Shown: one piece after another, positions 1 to 5,670 of the stretch
Layout: each line of letters opens with the position of its first letter
Numbering within the stretch: the first letter of the stretch is position 1
Assembly (NCBI GenBank): GCA_003160755.1
Contig: QEXZ01000069.1
Coordinates: forward strand, 1-8,260
Reading direction: 5' to 3'
Source: Methanomicrobiales archaeon
Lineage (GTDB): Archaea; Halobacteriota; Syntropharchaeia; Alkanophagales; Methanospirareceae
Length of the DNA: 8,260 bases
The notes under the pieces: model-generated
Told to the model about the DNA's origin: nothing
The model's input: the letters and a program-made list of their open reading frames with translations, nothing else
The model's database searches: none
Translations under genes and position numbers: made by a program

Positions 1-84
1 GCACAGGGTCACAATACGGTACGAGGTGCTGCGGGTGCGTCCATATTGAATGCTGAAGTACTGGTGGAGAGGAAATACGTATAA
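1..84 (+). CDS. asd: C-terminal tail of a probable aspartate-semialdehyde dehydrogenase (partial)
   Basis: The first frame is open from the window edge and ends at TAA 82-84, giving 27 residues. They contain HNTVRGAAGASILNAE, which resembles the last helix of archaeal aspartate-semialdehyde dehydrogenases (VRGAAG...NAE). That enzyme reduces aspartyl phosphate to aspartate semialdehyde on the route to lysine, threonine and methionine. The related N-acetyl-glutamyl-phosphate reductase (ArgC) and malonyl-CoA reductase end in a similar KGAAGQ/RGAAG helix, so the assignment rests on a short tail and memory of the family. No catalytic residue is in the window. The gene is co-directional with what follows, but an 85-base AT-rich gap with T tracts suggests its transcript ends before 170. 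Confidence 0.6.
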   Translation, partial: AQGHNTVRGAAGASILNAEVLVERKYV

Positions 85-90
85 AATCCT

Positions 91-111
91 AATTTTATTC
101 GTATTTTTATC
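91..111 (+). terminator. T-rich termination tract after the asd-like gene
   Basis: Seven bases after the TAA stop, the plus strand carries two T-rich runs (TTTTATT, then TATTTTTAT) with no strong hairpin. Archaeal RNA polymerase often terminates at such oligo-T tracts. Position and composition fit; nothing else supports it. Confidence 0.35.
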
Positions 112-116
112 AGATG

Positions 117-152
117 CCTAATATTTTTAGGGTTGCCTATTTATCTACCTAA
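117..152 (+). promoter_or_regulatory. Cluster of CCTAA/TTAGG half-sites, possible operator
   Basis: CCTAA at 117-121 and TTAGG at 127-131 form an inverted repeat with a 5-base centre. TTAGG 127-131 also pairs outward with CCTA 136-139 across GTTG, resembling the TTAGG...CCTAA half-site layout of DtxR-family operators. A further CCTAA lies at 148-152 and another at 88-92. The cluster sits directly upstream of a TATA-like box. A DtxR-type regulator is encoded about 2.2 kb downstream, but any link is inference, and short AT-rich half-sites recur by chance. Confidence 0.25.
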
Positions 153-157
153 CAACA

Positions 158-169
158 TTAATATAAAAA
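158..169 (+). promoter_or_regulatory. TATA-like box
   Basis: TTAATATAAAAA resembles an archaeal TATA box. If used, transcription would begin roughly 25 bases downstream, near 190. That is after the GTG at 170, so it would favour a later start for the small ORF (ATG at 233) or serve mainly the methyltransferase at 406. Confidence 0.3.
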
Positions 170-409
170 GTGAATATAGAAGACATTGAATGGCTTCGTA
201 TAACGGAAGGCATCTGCAAGTCGGTGCCTGTGATGTACAGTGATAACAGCGTAGGTCCCAATGCCCTAACTGACCGAGTTCAGGTTCATAGTTGGCCGAT
301 ACACGTGAATTCACTTGAGAACATAGTCAAGCAGGTGGTTGAGGAGGTGACAAAACGTAAGGCTTATGTCGTAACCGAGGGTACAGCAGGCTATATTTTG
401 AACCTATGA
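170..409 (+). CDS. Small hypothetical protein coupled to the downstream methyltransferase
   Basis: I do not recognise this 79-residue product. It is soluble-looking, with a mid-region VGPNALTDRVQVHSWPIHV, then an amphipathic segment with several charged residues and a C-terminal VTEGTAGYIL. No signal peptide, membrane helix or cysteine metal motif is visible. The best support that it is translated is the ATGA overlap (406-409) with the next gene, typical of translational coupling. The GTG start at 170 has no clear ribosome binding site and lies almost on top of the TATA-like box. ATG at 233, preceded by GGTG 7 bases upstream, would give 58 residues and may be the true start. It could also be the tail of a larger gene that has lost its front, since stops close the frame upstream and truncated genes are frequent in this window. 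Confidence 0.45.
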   Translation: MNIEDIEWLRITEGICKSVPVMYSDNSVGPNALTDRVQVHSWPIHVNSLENIVKQVVEEVTKRKAYVVTEGTAGYILNL

Positions 410-1248
410 ACGATAACGATAACCGTGGCAAGTTAAAGAAAAACCTCGAAAAGCCATATTATGGATATAGCATAATGAGGTATTTCACAGTGGCTTTAAT
501 AGTGGGGGGCATTGTGAGCATAGCACTTGCAATTATTTTCACCGCTTGGGTTTCTATTTTATGCTGGGTTTTAGGTGTAATCTTACTCTCCTCAGGTGTG
601 TTCTTGCATCTTTCGATGGGTTTGGTGAATAATCCTGAGAAAATAGAACTCGTAAAGGATAAGTTCTCAGACCTGTTAGGAAACGTCTGGGATGGCAATG
701 GTAAAGTGCTGGACATGGGAACCGGACTTGGTCGTGTGGCAATTGAAATAGCTAAGCAATTTCCTGAGGCACAAGTAGTTGGCGTGGATACGTGGACGAA
801 AGGCTGGAAACTATCTGGGATGACGAAAGCAGGTGCGGAGAAAAATGCGATAATTGAAGGTGTGAGTGGCAGATGCACATTCCAAACTGATAGTGCGCTT
901 GACCTGCCATTCGAGGATGGAGAATTTCAATTAGTGGTAAGTTCATTTGCCTTTCACGCGATTAAGATACCTGACCGAACGGTTCTCTTCGAAGAAGCCA
1001 TTCGAGTCCTTGCATCCGGCGGCGTGTTCGTAATTTGCGGCCCCTTTAGCGGCTCTTTCTTGAAGGCATATAAAGTGAAGAACATGCCTGAACTGCTCGA
1101 AAAGGTGCAGCAGATTGGGGTTGAAGACGTGAAGTTTGTGAGTTTTAAGGAGGCAGGTGTCAATCTCGGCAGGCTCGCTAATATCTGGGAAATGGGGTAT
1201 TTGAGCGGGAGGAAAGTTAAATCGTATGGAAGGAGAGAAAAGAGATGA
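406..1248 (+). CDS. Membrane-anchored class I SAM-dependent methyltransferase
   Basis: The 280-residue protein transfers a methyl group from S-adenosylmethionine to an unknown acceptor. Two hydrophobic helices (about residues 27-45 and 48-67) anchor it in the membrane. The catalytic domain follows from about residue 95: motif I KVLDMGTGLGR (100-110) binds SAM, the acidic D128 after strand 2 (VVGVDTW) would hold the ribose hydroxyls, motif II is LPFEDGEFQLVVSSFAFHAI (167-186), and RVLASGGVFVICGP is the post-motif strand. The layout is UbiE-like (Methyltransf_11), but the C-terminal part does not identify a substrate; a lipid or quinone-like substrate is conceivable from the anchor, as inference only. 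The start overlaps the previous stop (ATGA), and the stop overlaps the next ATG at 1245 the same way, so these genes form one translated unit. Confidence 0.85.
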   Translation: MNDNDNRGKLKKNLEKPYYGYSIMRYFTVALIVGGIVSIALAIIFTAWVSILCWVLGVILLSSGVFLHLSMGLVNNPEKIELVKDKFSDLLGNVWDGNGKVLDMGTGLGRVAIEIAKQFPEAQVVGVDTWTKGWKLSGMTKAGAEKNAIIEGVSGRCTFQTDSALDLPFEDGEFQLVVSSFAFHAIKIPDRTVLFEEAIRVLASGGVFVICGPFSGSFLKAYKVKNMPELLEKVQQIGVEDVKFVSFKEAGVNLGRLANIWEMGYLSGRKVKSYGRREKR

Positions 1249-1519
1249 GCAGAAGAATAAAAATATATTTTTTCTATATCTTACTGGGTTTGTTATATCC
1301 CGTAGTCAAATTGAAAGCCAGAAAGAACCTTACGTGAGATGGGGCTCCAGAAAGGACGAACTGTTGGAGGAACTACACCGTGTATTGAAATCAGATGGAG
1401 TTCTCTTTGCTACCGCTGAACATCTCGACCCGAACGAATTTATGAATATCTTTGCACGGGGAAATTTGTTCACGTTGATTGTGCAAAGAGGTGAAGTATT
1501 CAGGTCTAAGAGGGATTGA
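1245..1519 (+). pseudogene. Broken SAM methyltransferase: N- and C-terminal remnants, core deleted
   Basis: A good ribosome site (AGGAG, 1231-1235) precedes ATG 1245, which overlaps the upstream stop as ATGA. That frame encodes a 30-residue N terminus with a hydrophobic stretch (IYFFYILLGLLYPVVKL) and stops at TGA 1335-1337. From about 1340 a different frame carries a recognisable methyltransferase C terminus: RKDELLEELHRVLKSDGVLF, then a tail ending GEVFRSKRD, stop 1517-1519. In the UbiE-like family this segment normally comes after the SAM-binding domain. Motif I (GxGxG), the acidic residue and motif II are all absent, so roughly 100 residues have been lost together with the reading frame. 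The second frame can be read open from ATG 1226, but that start lies inside the upstream gene and gives an unconvincing N terminus. No activity is expected. Confidence 0.7.
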
Positions 1520-1535
1520 AATTATTTATGACCCT

Positions 1536-1547
1536 AAAAATTATATC
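1536..1547 (+). promoter_or_regulatory. Possible TATA-like box upstream of the second intact methyltransferase
   Basis: AAAAATTATATC lies about 45-50 bases before ATG 1590, in the gap after the pseudogene stop. The distance suits an archaeal promoter with a short leader. The match is weak. Confidence 0.22.
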
Positions 1548-1589
1548 AGAGATATTGTTTTGTTAGGATAGCGTAAATGGAAAAGTAAA

Positions 1590-2228
1590 ATGGACGAAAA
1601 ATATTACCAGTACACACGAGGATTCTTTTGGAAATGGGCATCGTTCTATAATTTTATTGCTTTGCCCTTAATCGGCATAAGGAACAAGGTTGCAGACTTG
1701 GTTGACGAAGAGTATAAAGACAAAACAAAAATACTGGATGTCTGCACGGGAACCGGGACACAGGCATTTGCGTTTGCGAAAAAGGGTTATGAAGTCGTGG
1801 GGATTGATTTGTCAGAAGAAATGTTGCAGGTGGCTAAGAAAAAGAGCAAATATGGAAATGTGCGATTTGTGATGGCAGATGCAACTAAAATGCCATTTGA
1901 AAACGACTATTTCGATTGCGCATGCATTTCTTTTGGACTGCATGAAATGCCACACGAGGTAAGACATCAAGTATTGGACGAAATGAGAAGAGTTAGCGAG
2001 AAAATAATCGTTGTTGACTATAACATTCCGAAGAACAGGTTGCATAGGTGGCTGCACGTGTCTTTCGCATCACTTTACGAGAGCAAGTATTACCGCGATT
2101 TTGCAAAACGGGACCTTGAGGAATTGCTGCGAGAACACGATTTGAAAGTCGTTACGGAAGCTTACGGGCTGATAGATTTTGTCAAGATACTTGTGTGTGA
2201 GCGTGAATCCGCCGGGAGGAAGGGATAA
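1590..2228 (+). CDS. UbiE/COQ5-like class I SAM-dependent methyltransferase
   Basis: This 212-residue soluble enzyme has the complete Rossmann methyltransferase core. Motif I is KILDVCTGTGT (47-57), the ribose-binding acidic residue is D73 in VVGIDLSEEML, the adenine-side motif is ADATKMPF (96-103), and motif II FDCACISFGLHEMP (108-121) has the HEMP ending typical of UbiE-like proteins. The region MRRVSEKIIVVDYNIPKN matches the strand-5 segment of the COQ5 group. The length fits small archaeal members, which have unknown substrates; the name does not imply quinone methylation here. ATG 1590 is the first usable start, because ATG 1577 in the same short leader stops after three codons. The ribosome site is weak (GGAAAAG). 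The 70-base gap from the pseudogene implies its own promoter or loose operon membership. Confidence 0.88.
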   Translation: MDEKYYQYTRGFFWKWASFYNFIALPLIGIRNKVADLVDEEYKDKTKILDVCTGTGTQAFAFAKKGYEVVGIDLSEEMLQVAKKKSKYGNVRFVMADATKMPFENDYFDCACISFGLHEMPHEVRHQVLDEMRRVSEKIIVVDYNIPKNRLHRWLHVSFASLYESKYYRDFAKRDLEELLREHDLKVVTEAYGLIDFVKILVCERESAGRKG

Positions 2229-2243
2229 ACGGGATAATGCGGC

Positions 2244-2269
2244 AGAGGCATAAAAATGAAAGTGCCTCT
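2244..2269 (+). promoter_or_regulatory. Palindrome with AT-rich centre, candidate operator/promoter of the metal operon
   Basis: AGAGGCA (2244-2250) and TGCCTCT (2263-2269) are perfect 7-base inverted arms around TAAAAATGAAAG. The AT-rich centre could be the TATA region of the regulator gene, about 45-58 bases before ATG 2309. A symmetrical site spanning a promoter suits a dimeric DtxR-type repressor acting on its own operon. As RNA it could instead form a 7-bp stem with a 12-base loop ending the methyltransferase transcript, but no T tract follows directly. Confidence 0.4.
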
Positions 2270-2308
2270 AATCTTTGTTGGACAAACTTTCTAGGGTAAG
2301 GTAATAAT

Positions 2309-2914
2309 ATGACTGAAGAATCTGACATTCTACGAATAGTAGAGGAGGATATACTGAGGATATTGGGTGAAGAGAAAAGTAAAAGAGTCTCATTAGAATC
2401 TATAAAATCCGAGATTAAAGTCGCTTATTTATTCATATCCAACGCAATTAAAGAATTGGAGAGAGAGGGTTTAGTACAATCCCAAGGTGACTTTATTGTA
2501 CTAACAAAGGAAGGGGAGGGCAAGGCAGAAAATATTGTCAAAAGACACTTAGTCCTTGAGAATTACTTTAAATTTAAAATTAAAAGAACGAGAAGCGAAA
2601 GAGAAGCGCATAAAATGACTGATATCCTTGAACACTACATCTCTAAAGAAGTTATTGAGCACATAAAAAAGTTGTCTACATTTAAAACGGAAGGCATTCC
2701 GCTGACAAAACTTGAGCTTAACAAAGAAGGCATAATTACGGATATTCTGTTCCCTGATTACGGATTATTTGAAAGGATAGTCAGTATGGGTATCGTTCCC
2801 AGTGAGAAAATCAAGGTCATGTACAAGATTCCAGACGGTATGGTTATTTACGTTGGTGGCAAGAAATTCGCGTTGGGTAATGAAATCGCAAAAGGGATAG
2901 AGGTGTTGGGATGA
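2309..2914 (+). CDS. DtxR/MntR-type metal-dependent regulator with C-terminal FeoA domain
   Basis: The 201-residue protein should sense a divalent metal and repress uptake genes. A winged helix occupies about residues 10-70 (recognition area VAYLFISNAIKELEREGLV). A dimerisation/metal domain spans about 75-112, with H80, E84, H101, D105, E108 and H109 in the spacing of DtxR ligands (H79, E83, H98, C102, E105, H106). D105 replaces the DtxR cysteine, and D14 stands where DtxR has Met10 and MntR has Asp8, so the site is oxygen-rich as in MntR. From about 130 to 200 an SH3-like FeoA domain is clear: LFERIVSMGIVPSEKIKVMY, then VYVGG-like strands and a final ALGNEIAKGIEV. No separate feoA gene is seen, so this domain may also be the FeoA partner of FeoB. 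The stop overlaps the feoB start (ATGA). Confidence 0.88.
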   Translation: MTEESDILRIVEEDILRILGEEKSKRVSLESIKSEIKVAYLFISNAIKELEREGLVQSQGDFIVLTKEGEGKAENIVKRHLVLENYFKFKIKRTRSEREAHKMTDILEHYISKEVIEHIKKLSTFKTEGIPLTKLELNKEGIITDILFPDYGLFERIVSMGIVPSEKIKVMYKIPDGMVIYVGGKKFALGNEIAKGIEVLG

Positions 2915-4803
2915 AACTCAGGATTATCTTAGTTGGGCAACCCAATGTCGGGAAATCATGCTTACTCAATGCCCTGGTTGGTCCGGAAGTTATCGTATCT
3001 AATTATCCTGGAACTACGGTGGAAGTAACCACAGCTAAGAAGATGGTTGAAGGCGAAGAGATAGCGTTTTTAGATAGCCCAGGAATCTATTCTATTTCTG
3101 ACAGAAGCGAAGAGGAGAAGGTTACAGAAAAGGCATTATTTGAAGAGGGGATAGACGGAGCAATAATAATTGCCGATTCGGTTTCTCTTGAAAGAAGCCT
3201 TTATCTGGCATCTCAAGTATTAGAAGCTGGGATTCCCGTTGTTATAGCTCTTAATTTTGTTGAGAGCGCCGAGAAGAAGGGGATAATAATAGCTCATAAG
3301 AAATTGAGTAAAATACTGGGCGCTCCCGTCATCCCTATCAATCCTTTAAAAAAGAGGGGAATAGGGGAACTTGTAAACGCACTTTTGGAGATTGAAGAAA
3401 CTAAGGGCAAGACTTTCACCGTTAGATATGACGACCACATAGAGGACGCAATAAGGGCAGTATCCTCGCAGGTGACGAGAACGCAACTGCCAAAGAGGTT
3501 CGTAGCATTAAGAGTCCTGGAAGAAGACGCGGATTTTTATGGATACTTGAGCGATAAGCGAATAATCGAAGCGGTTAAAGAAGGTTTAATCGAGCACCCA
3601 AAAGTTGCAGAGGACATCGCAATAACAAGATACGGTACAGCGGCTTTTATTGCCGGAAAGGTAACCCATTTAGTTCGTGTAGAAGAAGCAGCAAGAAGTT
3701 TAGATGAGCGGCTCGATGGAGCTCTTCTACACTCGTTAGGGGGGCCTATCCTCACTATTCTAACCTTCGCCGCCATTTTTGGTGCGCTGCTGTTCATTGG
3801 AAGCGGGATTCAAGGTATCCTTACTGGCTTTACCGAATACCTTTTATCATTGATTCATTTAGGTGGAGGTTTCGGTGGTACAGCGTTAGAAGCGGGTTTA
3901 GCAGGGATGATGGCGGGCATTTCCATTGCTTTGCCTTACGTCTTTATATTTTACATCCTTTTTACGCTGGTTGAAGATGCTGGACTACTCTCAAGATACG
4001 TCGTCAACCTGGAGAGATTTTTAAGATGGTTCAATCTCCCGGGAAGGGCAATTATACCCTTAGCTTTAGGCCTGGGCTGTACCGTACCCGCTACGAGGAG
4101 TACGCGAATTCTGTTTACAAAGAAAGAGAAGTTCTTTACAGCAGCCTTACTTAGCTGTGTACCCTGCTCTTCGCGAATCGCCATAATAATGGGTGTAGTT
4201 GGCTATTTTGGTGGCAAATGGTTGGCTCTTTCCGTTTTTATTACGCTATTCGTTTCTTTTTTAGTTTGGGGCTGCATAATGAAGAGGATTACACGAATAG
4301 AGAAGAAGCCAGTGCTCTATGAATTGCCGGAATTGCCCCCTTATAGAATACCTTCAATTGGAAATATCGTTACCAAGAGCTGGATTAGAATGAAGACCTT
4401 TGTATATCTCGTTGTACCCCTGCTATTCTTAGGTGGAGTGGCATACGCGGGATTGGATGCTTTAGGACTCACCAATGTGATCGTAGCACCTCTATCGCCG
4501 ATTACATGGTGGTTAGATTTGCCTAATGTAGCCATTATCCCGTTGGTATTTGGATTTTTGCAGAAGGATTTAACCGGCTCAATGCTTCTGTTAGTTTTAG
4601 GCGGTAAAGTATCCTCAGTTTTAACTCCCCTTCAGATTTATACCTTTGGTGTTGCTGCTACGATTGGAATCCCGTGCATAATCGCGTTAGGCATGTATAT
4701 TAAAGAATTTGGGTTCAATAAAGCGGTACTTTTAACCGCAGCATCAATACTGTATGGTTTATTATTCGCAGGTTTAGCTTGGAGGCTAATATCGCTTTTT
4801 TGA
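2911..4803 (+). CDS. feoB: FeoB ferrous iron transporter
   Basis: The 630-residue protein is a membrane Fe(II) importer with an N-terminal G domain. G1 is GQPNVGKS (9-16), the G2 region YPGTTVEV (32-39), G3 DSPG (55-58). A helical GDI-like region runs to about 270 (ITRYGTAAFI). The membrane domain starts near 278. Its signature Gate motifs are present: LGLGCTVPATRSTR with C390, and LLSCVPCSSRIAI with C416 and C419. The conserved linker ELPPYRIP is at 474-481. The length fits archaeal FeoB, shorter than the roughly 770 residues in E. coli. Oddly, G4 reads NFVE (115-118) instead of NxxD, and the G5 region reads INPLKKRGI where family members have xSAxKxxGI, so guanine recognition may be weakened. 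It sits in an operon after the DtxR-FeoA regulator, the expected repressor, and before the ZIP gene. Confidence 0.95.
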   Translation: MKLRIILVGQPNVGKSCLLNALVGPEVIVSNYPGTTVEVTTAKKMVEGEEIAFLDSPGIYSISDRSEEEKVTEKALFEEGIDGAIIIADSVSLERSLYLASQVLEAGIPVVIALNFVESAEKKGIIIAHKKLSKILGAPVIPINPLKKRGIGELVNALLEIEETKGKTFTVRYDDHIEDAIRAVSSQVTRTQLPKRFVALRVLEEDADFYGYLSDKRIIEAVKEGLIEHPKVAEDIAITRYGTAAFIAGKVTHLVRVEEAARSLDERLDGALLHSLGGPILTILTFAAIFGALLFIGSGIQGILTGFTEYLLSLIHLGGGFGGTALEAGLAGMMAGISIALPYVFIFYILFTLVEDAGLLSRYVVNLERFLRWFNLPGRAIIPLALGLGCTVPATRSTRILFTKKEKFFTAALLSCVPCSSRIAIIMGVVGYFGGKWLALSVFITLFVSFLVWGCIMKRITRIEKKPVLYELPELPPYRIPSIGNIVTKSWIRMKTFVYLVVPLLFLGGVAYAGLDALGLTNVIVAPLSPITWWLDLPNVAIIPLVFGFLQKDLTGSMLLLVLGGKVSSVLTPLQIYTFGVAATIGIPCIIALGMYIKEFGFNKAVLLTAASILYGLLFAGLAWRLISLF

Positions 4804-4809
4804 GGTTAA

Positions 4810-5370
4810 TTGGTAATTCAGTCGTTTACGGTGATGAACTCTTTTATCATTGGAATAGTCACGTTCCGGATTATTGATAGAACCCTGCCACACATAAATC
4901 CCGAGTTACTTAAAAAAGAAAAGCTATCTATTGAAAGAAGCGTTACCATGCTTGTTATCGGCATGGCTTTGCATAACCTCCCGGAAGGATTGGCAATCGG
5001 GGTTGGATTTGCTTTAACGCCTGCATTGGGAATTACGATAGCAGTGGGGATTGCAGCACAGGACGTGCCAGAGAACATCGCAACAATCGTTCCTTTATAC
5101 AGCTTAACGAAAAAGAAAATAAAATCTTTTGTTATAACAACGGCAACAATCGGGTTTGAATTACTTGGTTTTATTTTTGGCTACTATTTTTTAAAAGGGA
5201 TGTCTTTAGATTTATTAGGCGCCTCGCTTGCACTCGCAGCGGGATTTATGACCTACATTTCTGTAGAAGAACTGATTCCCGCAGCACAAATAAAACAGAA
5301 TTTAAAAACAGGTCTTACTGGCATCATTTTGGGATTGGTATGTGTTTTATTAATCTGCCTTTTAGGCTAG
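4810..5370 (+). CDS. ZIP-family divalent metal transporter, N-terminally short
   Basis: The 186-residue membrane protein carries both ZIP signatures: HNLPEG (55-60) in the helix equivalent to TM4, and QDVPEN (84-89) in TM5. H55, N56, E59, Q84, D85, E88 and E117 in the next helix match the binuclear metal site of bacterial ZIP proteins. ZIPs move Zn, Fe or Mn into the cytoplasm. Full-length ZupT/GufA proteins have about 250-270 residues and eight helices. Here the opening MNSFIIGIVTFRIIDRTLPH aligns with the third helix, so about 65 residues and TM1-TM2 are absent. TTG 4810 is 6 bases after the feoB stop, with GAGGT overlapping that stop as a close ribosome site; ATG 4834 is the alternative. 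The frame equals that of feoB, with two stops between them. It may be decaying, or work as a reduced form. Confidence 0.82.
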   Translation: MVIQSFTVMNSFIIGIVTFRIIDRTLPHINPELLKKEKLSIERSVTMLVIGMALHNLPEGLAIGVGFALTPALGITIAVGIAAQDVPENIATIVPLYSLTKKKIKSFVITTATIGFELLGFIFGYYFLKGMSLDLLGASLALAAGFMTYISVEELIPAAQIKQNLKTGLTGIILGLVCVLLICLLG

Positions 5371-5375
5371 GCTAA

Positions 5376-5670
5376 ATGATGATAAAAATGATTACTTTAA
5401 AAGATTCATTAGAAATAAAAACAACGCCTGAAAAGATTTTTGAGTGGTTTGCCCATCTCGATAAAAATTCTTTCCTTTCGCTTTGCTAAGTTCTTTTTAA
5501 AGTTTGCCAGGAACAAGGTTGAGGCTGTTGAGAAACACATGAAAGAGGAAGGGGAGAATCTGAAAAGGTTGTTGGAGAAGGGAAAAGGAATAGTGGGCGA
5601 AAATTCTGGAACAATCTTCATTAGACTGCAGCTACTAATTTTTTTATTATTTCTTGAAAATAAGATTTAG
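5376..5670 (+). pseudogene. SRPBCC/START-like protein remnant with internal deletion
   Basis: Six bases after the ZIP stop, ATG 5376 (or 5379, 5388) opens a frame whose product ITLKDSLEIKTTPEKIFEWF resembles the first strand and helix of SRPBCC (polyketide cyclase/START-like) proteins. It stops at TAA 5487-5489. A different frame from about 5467 then encodes LSFRFAKFFLKFARNKVEAV and a charged helix ending near LLEKG (about 5584), like the C-terminal helix of such proteins. The central sheet, about 100 residues that form the ligand cavity, is missing, and the frame has shifted. The downstream frame runs on to TAG 5668-5670 inside the opposite-strand helicase gene, so its natural stop is probably also lost. 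Family assignment rests on the two ends only. Nothing indicates a functional product. Confidence 0.6.

Noticed and set aside
1226..1519. Reading the broken methyltransferase as an intact 97-residue protein from ATG 1226
   Set aside because: That ATG lies inside the upstream gene and the first 35 residues are an out-of-frame reading of a better-supported N terminus starting at 1245 after AGGAG.
3537..4535. Several minus-strand ORFs inside feoB
   Set aside because: FeoB motifs run through the whole plus-strand frame; the antisense frames show only mirrored low-complexity sequence.
4801..4812. Stop readthrough producing a FeoB-ZIP fusion
   Set aside because: The frames agree, but two stops (TGA and TAA) separate the genes within three codons, and FeoB ends normally.
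5440..5670. Treating the SRPBCC C-terminal frame as an independent 76-residue gene from TTG 5440
   Set aside because: Its first residues come from DNA that codes for the SRPBCC N terminus in another frame, there is no ribosome site, and its last third overlaps the opposite helicase gene.
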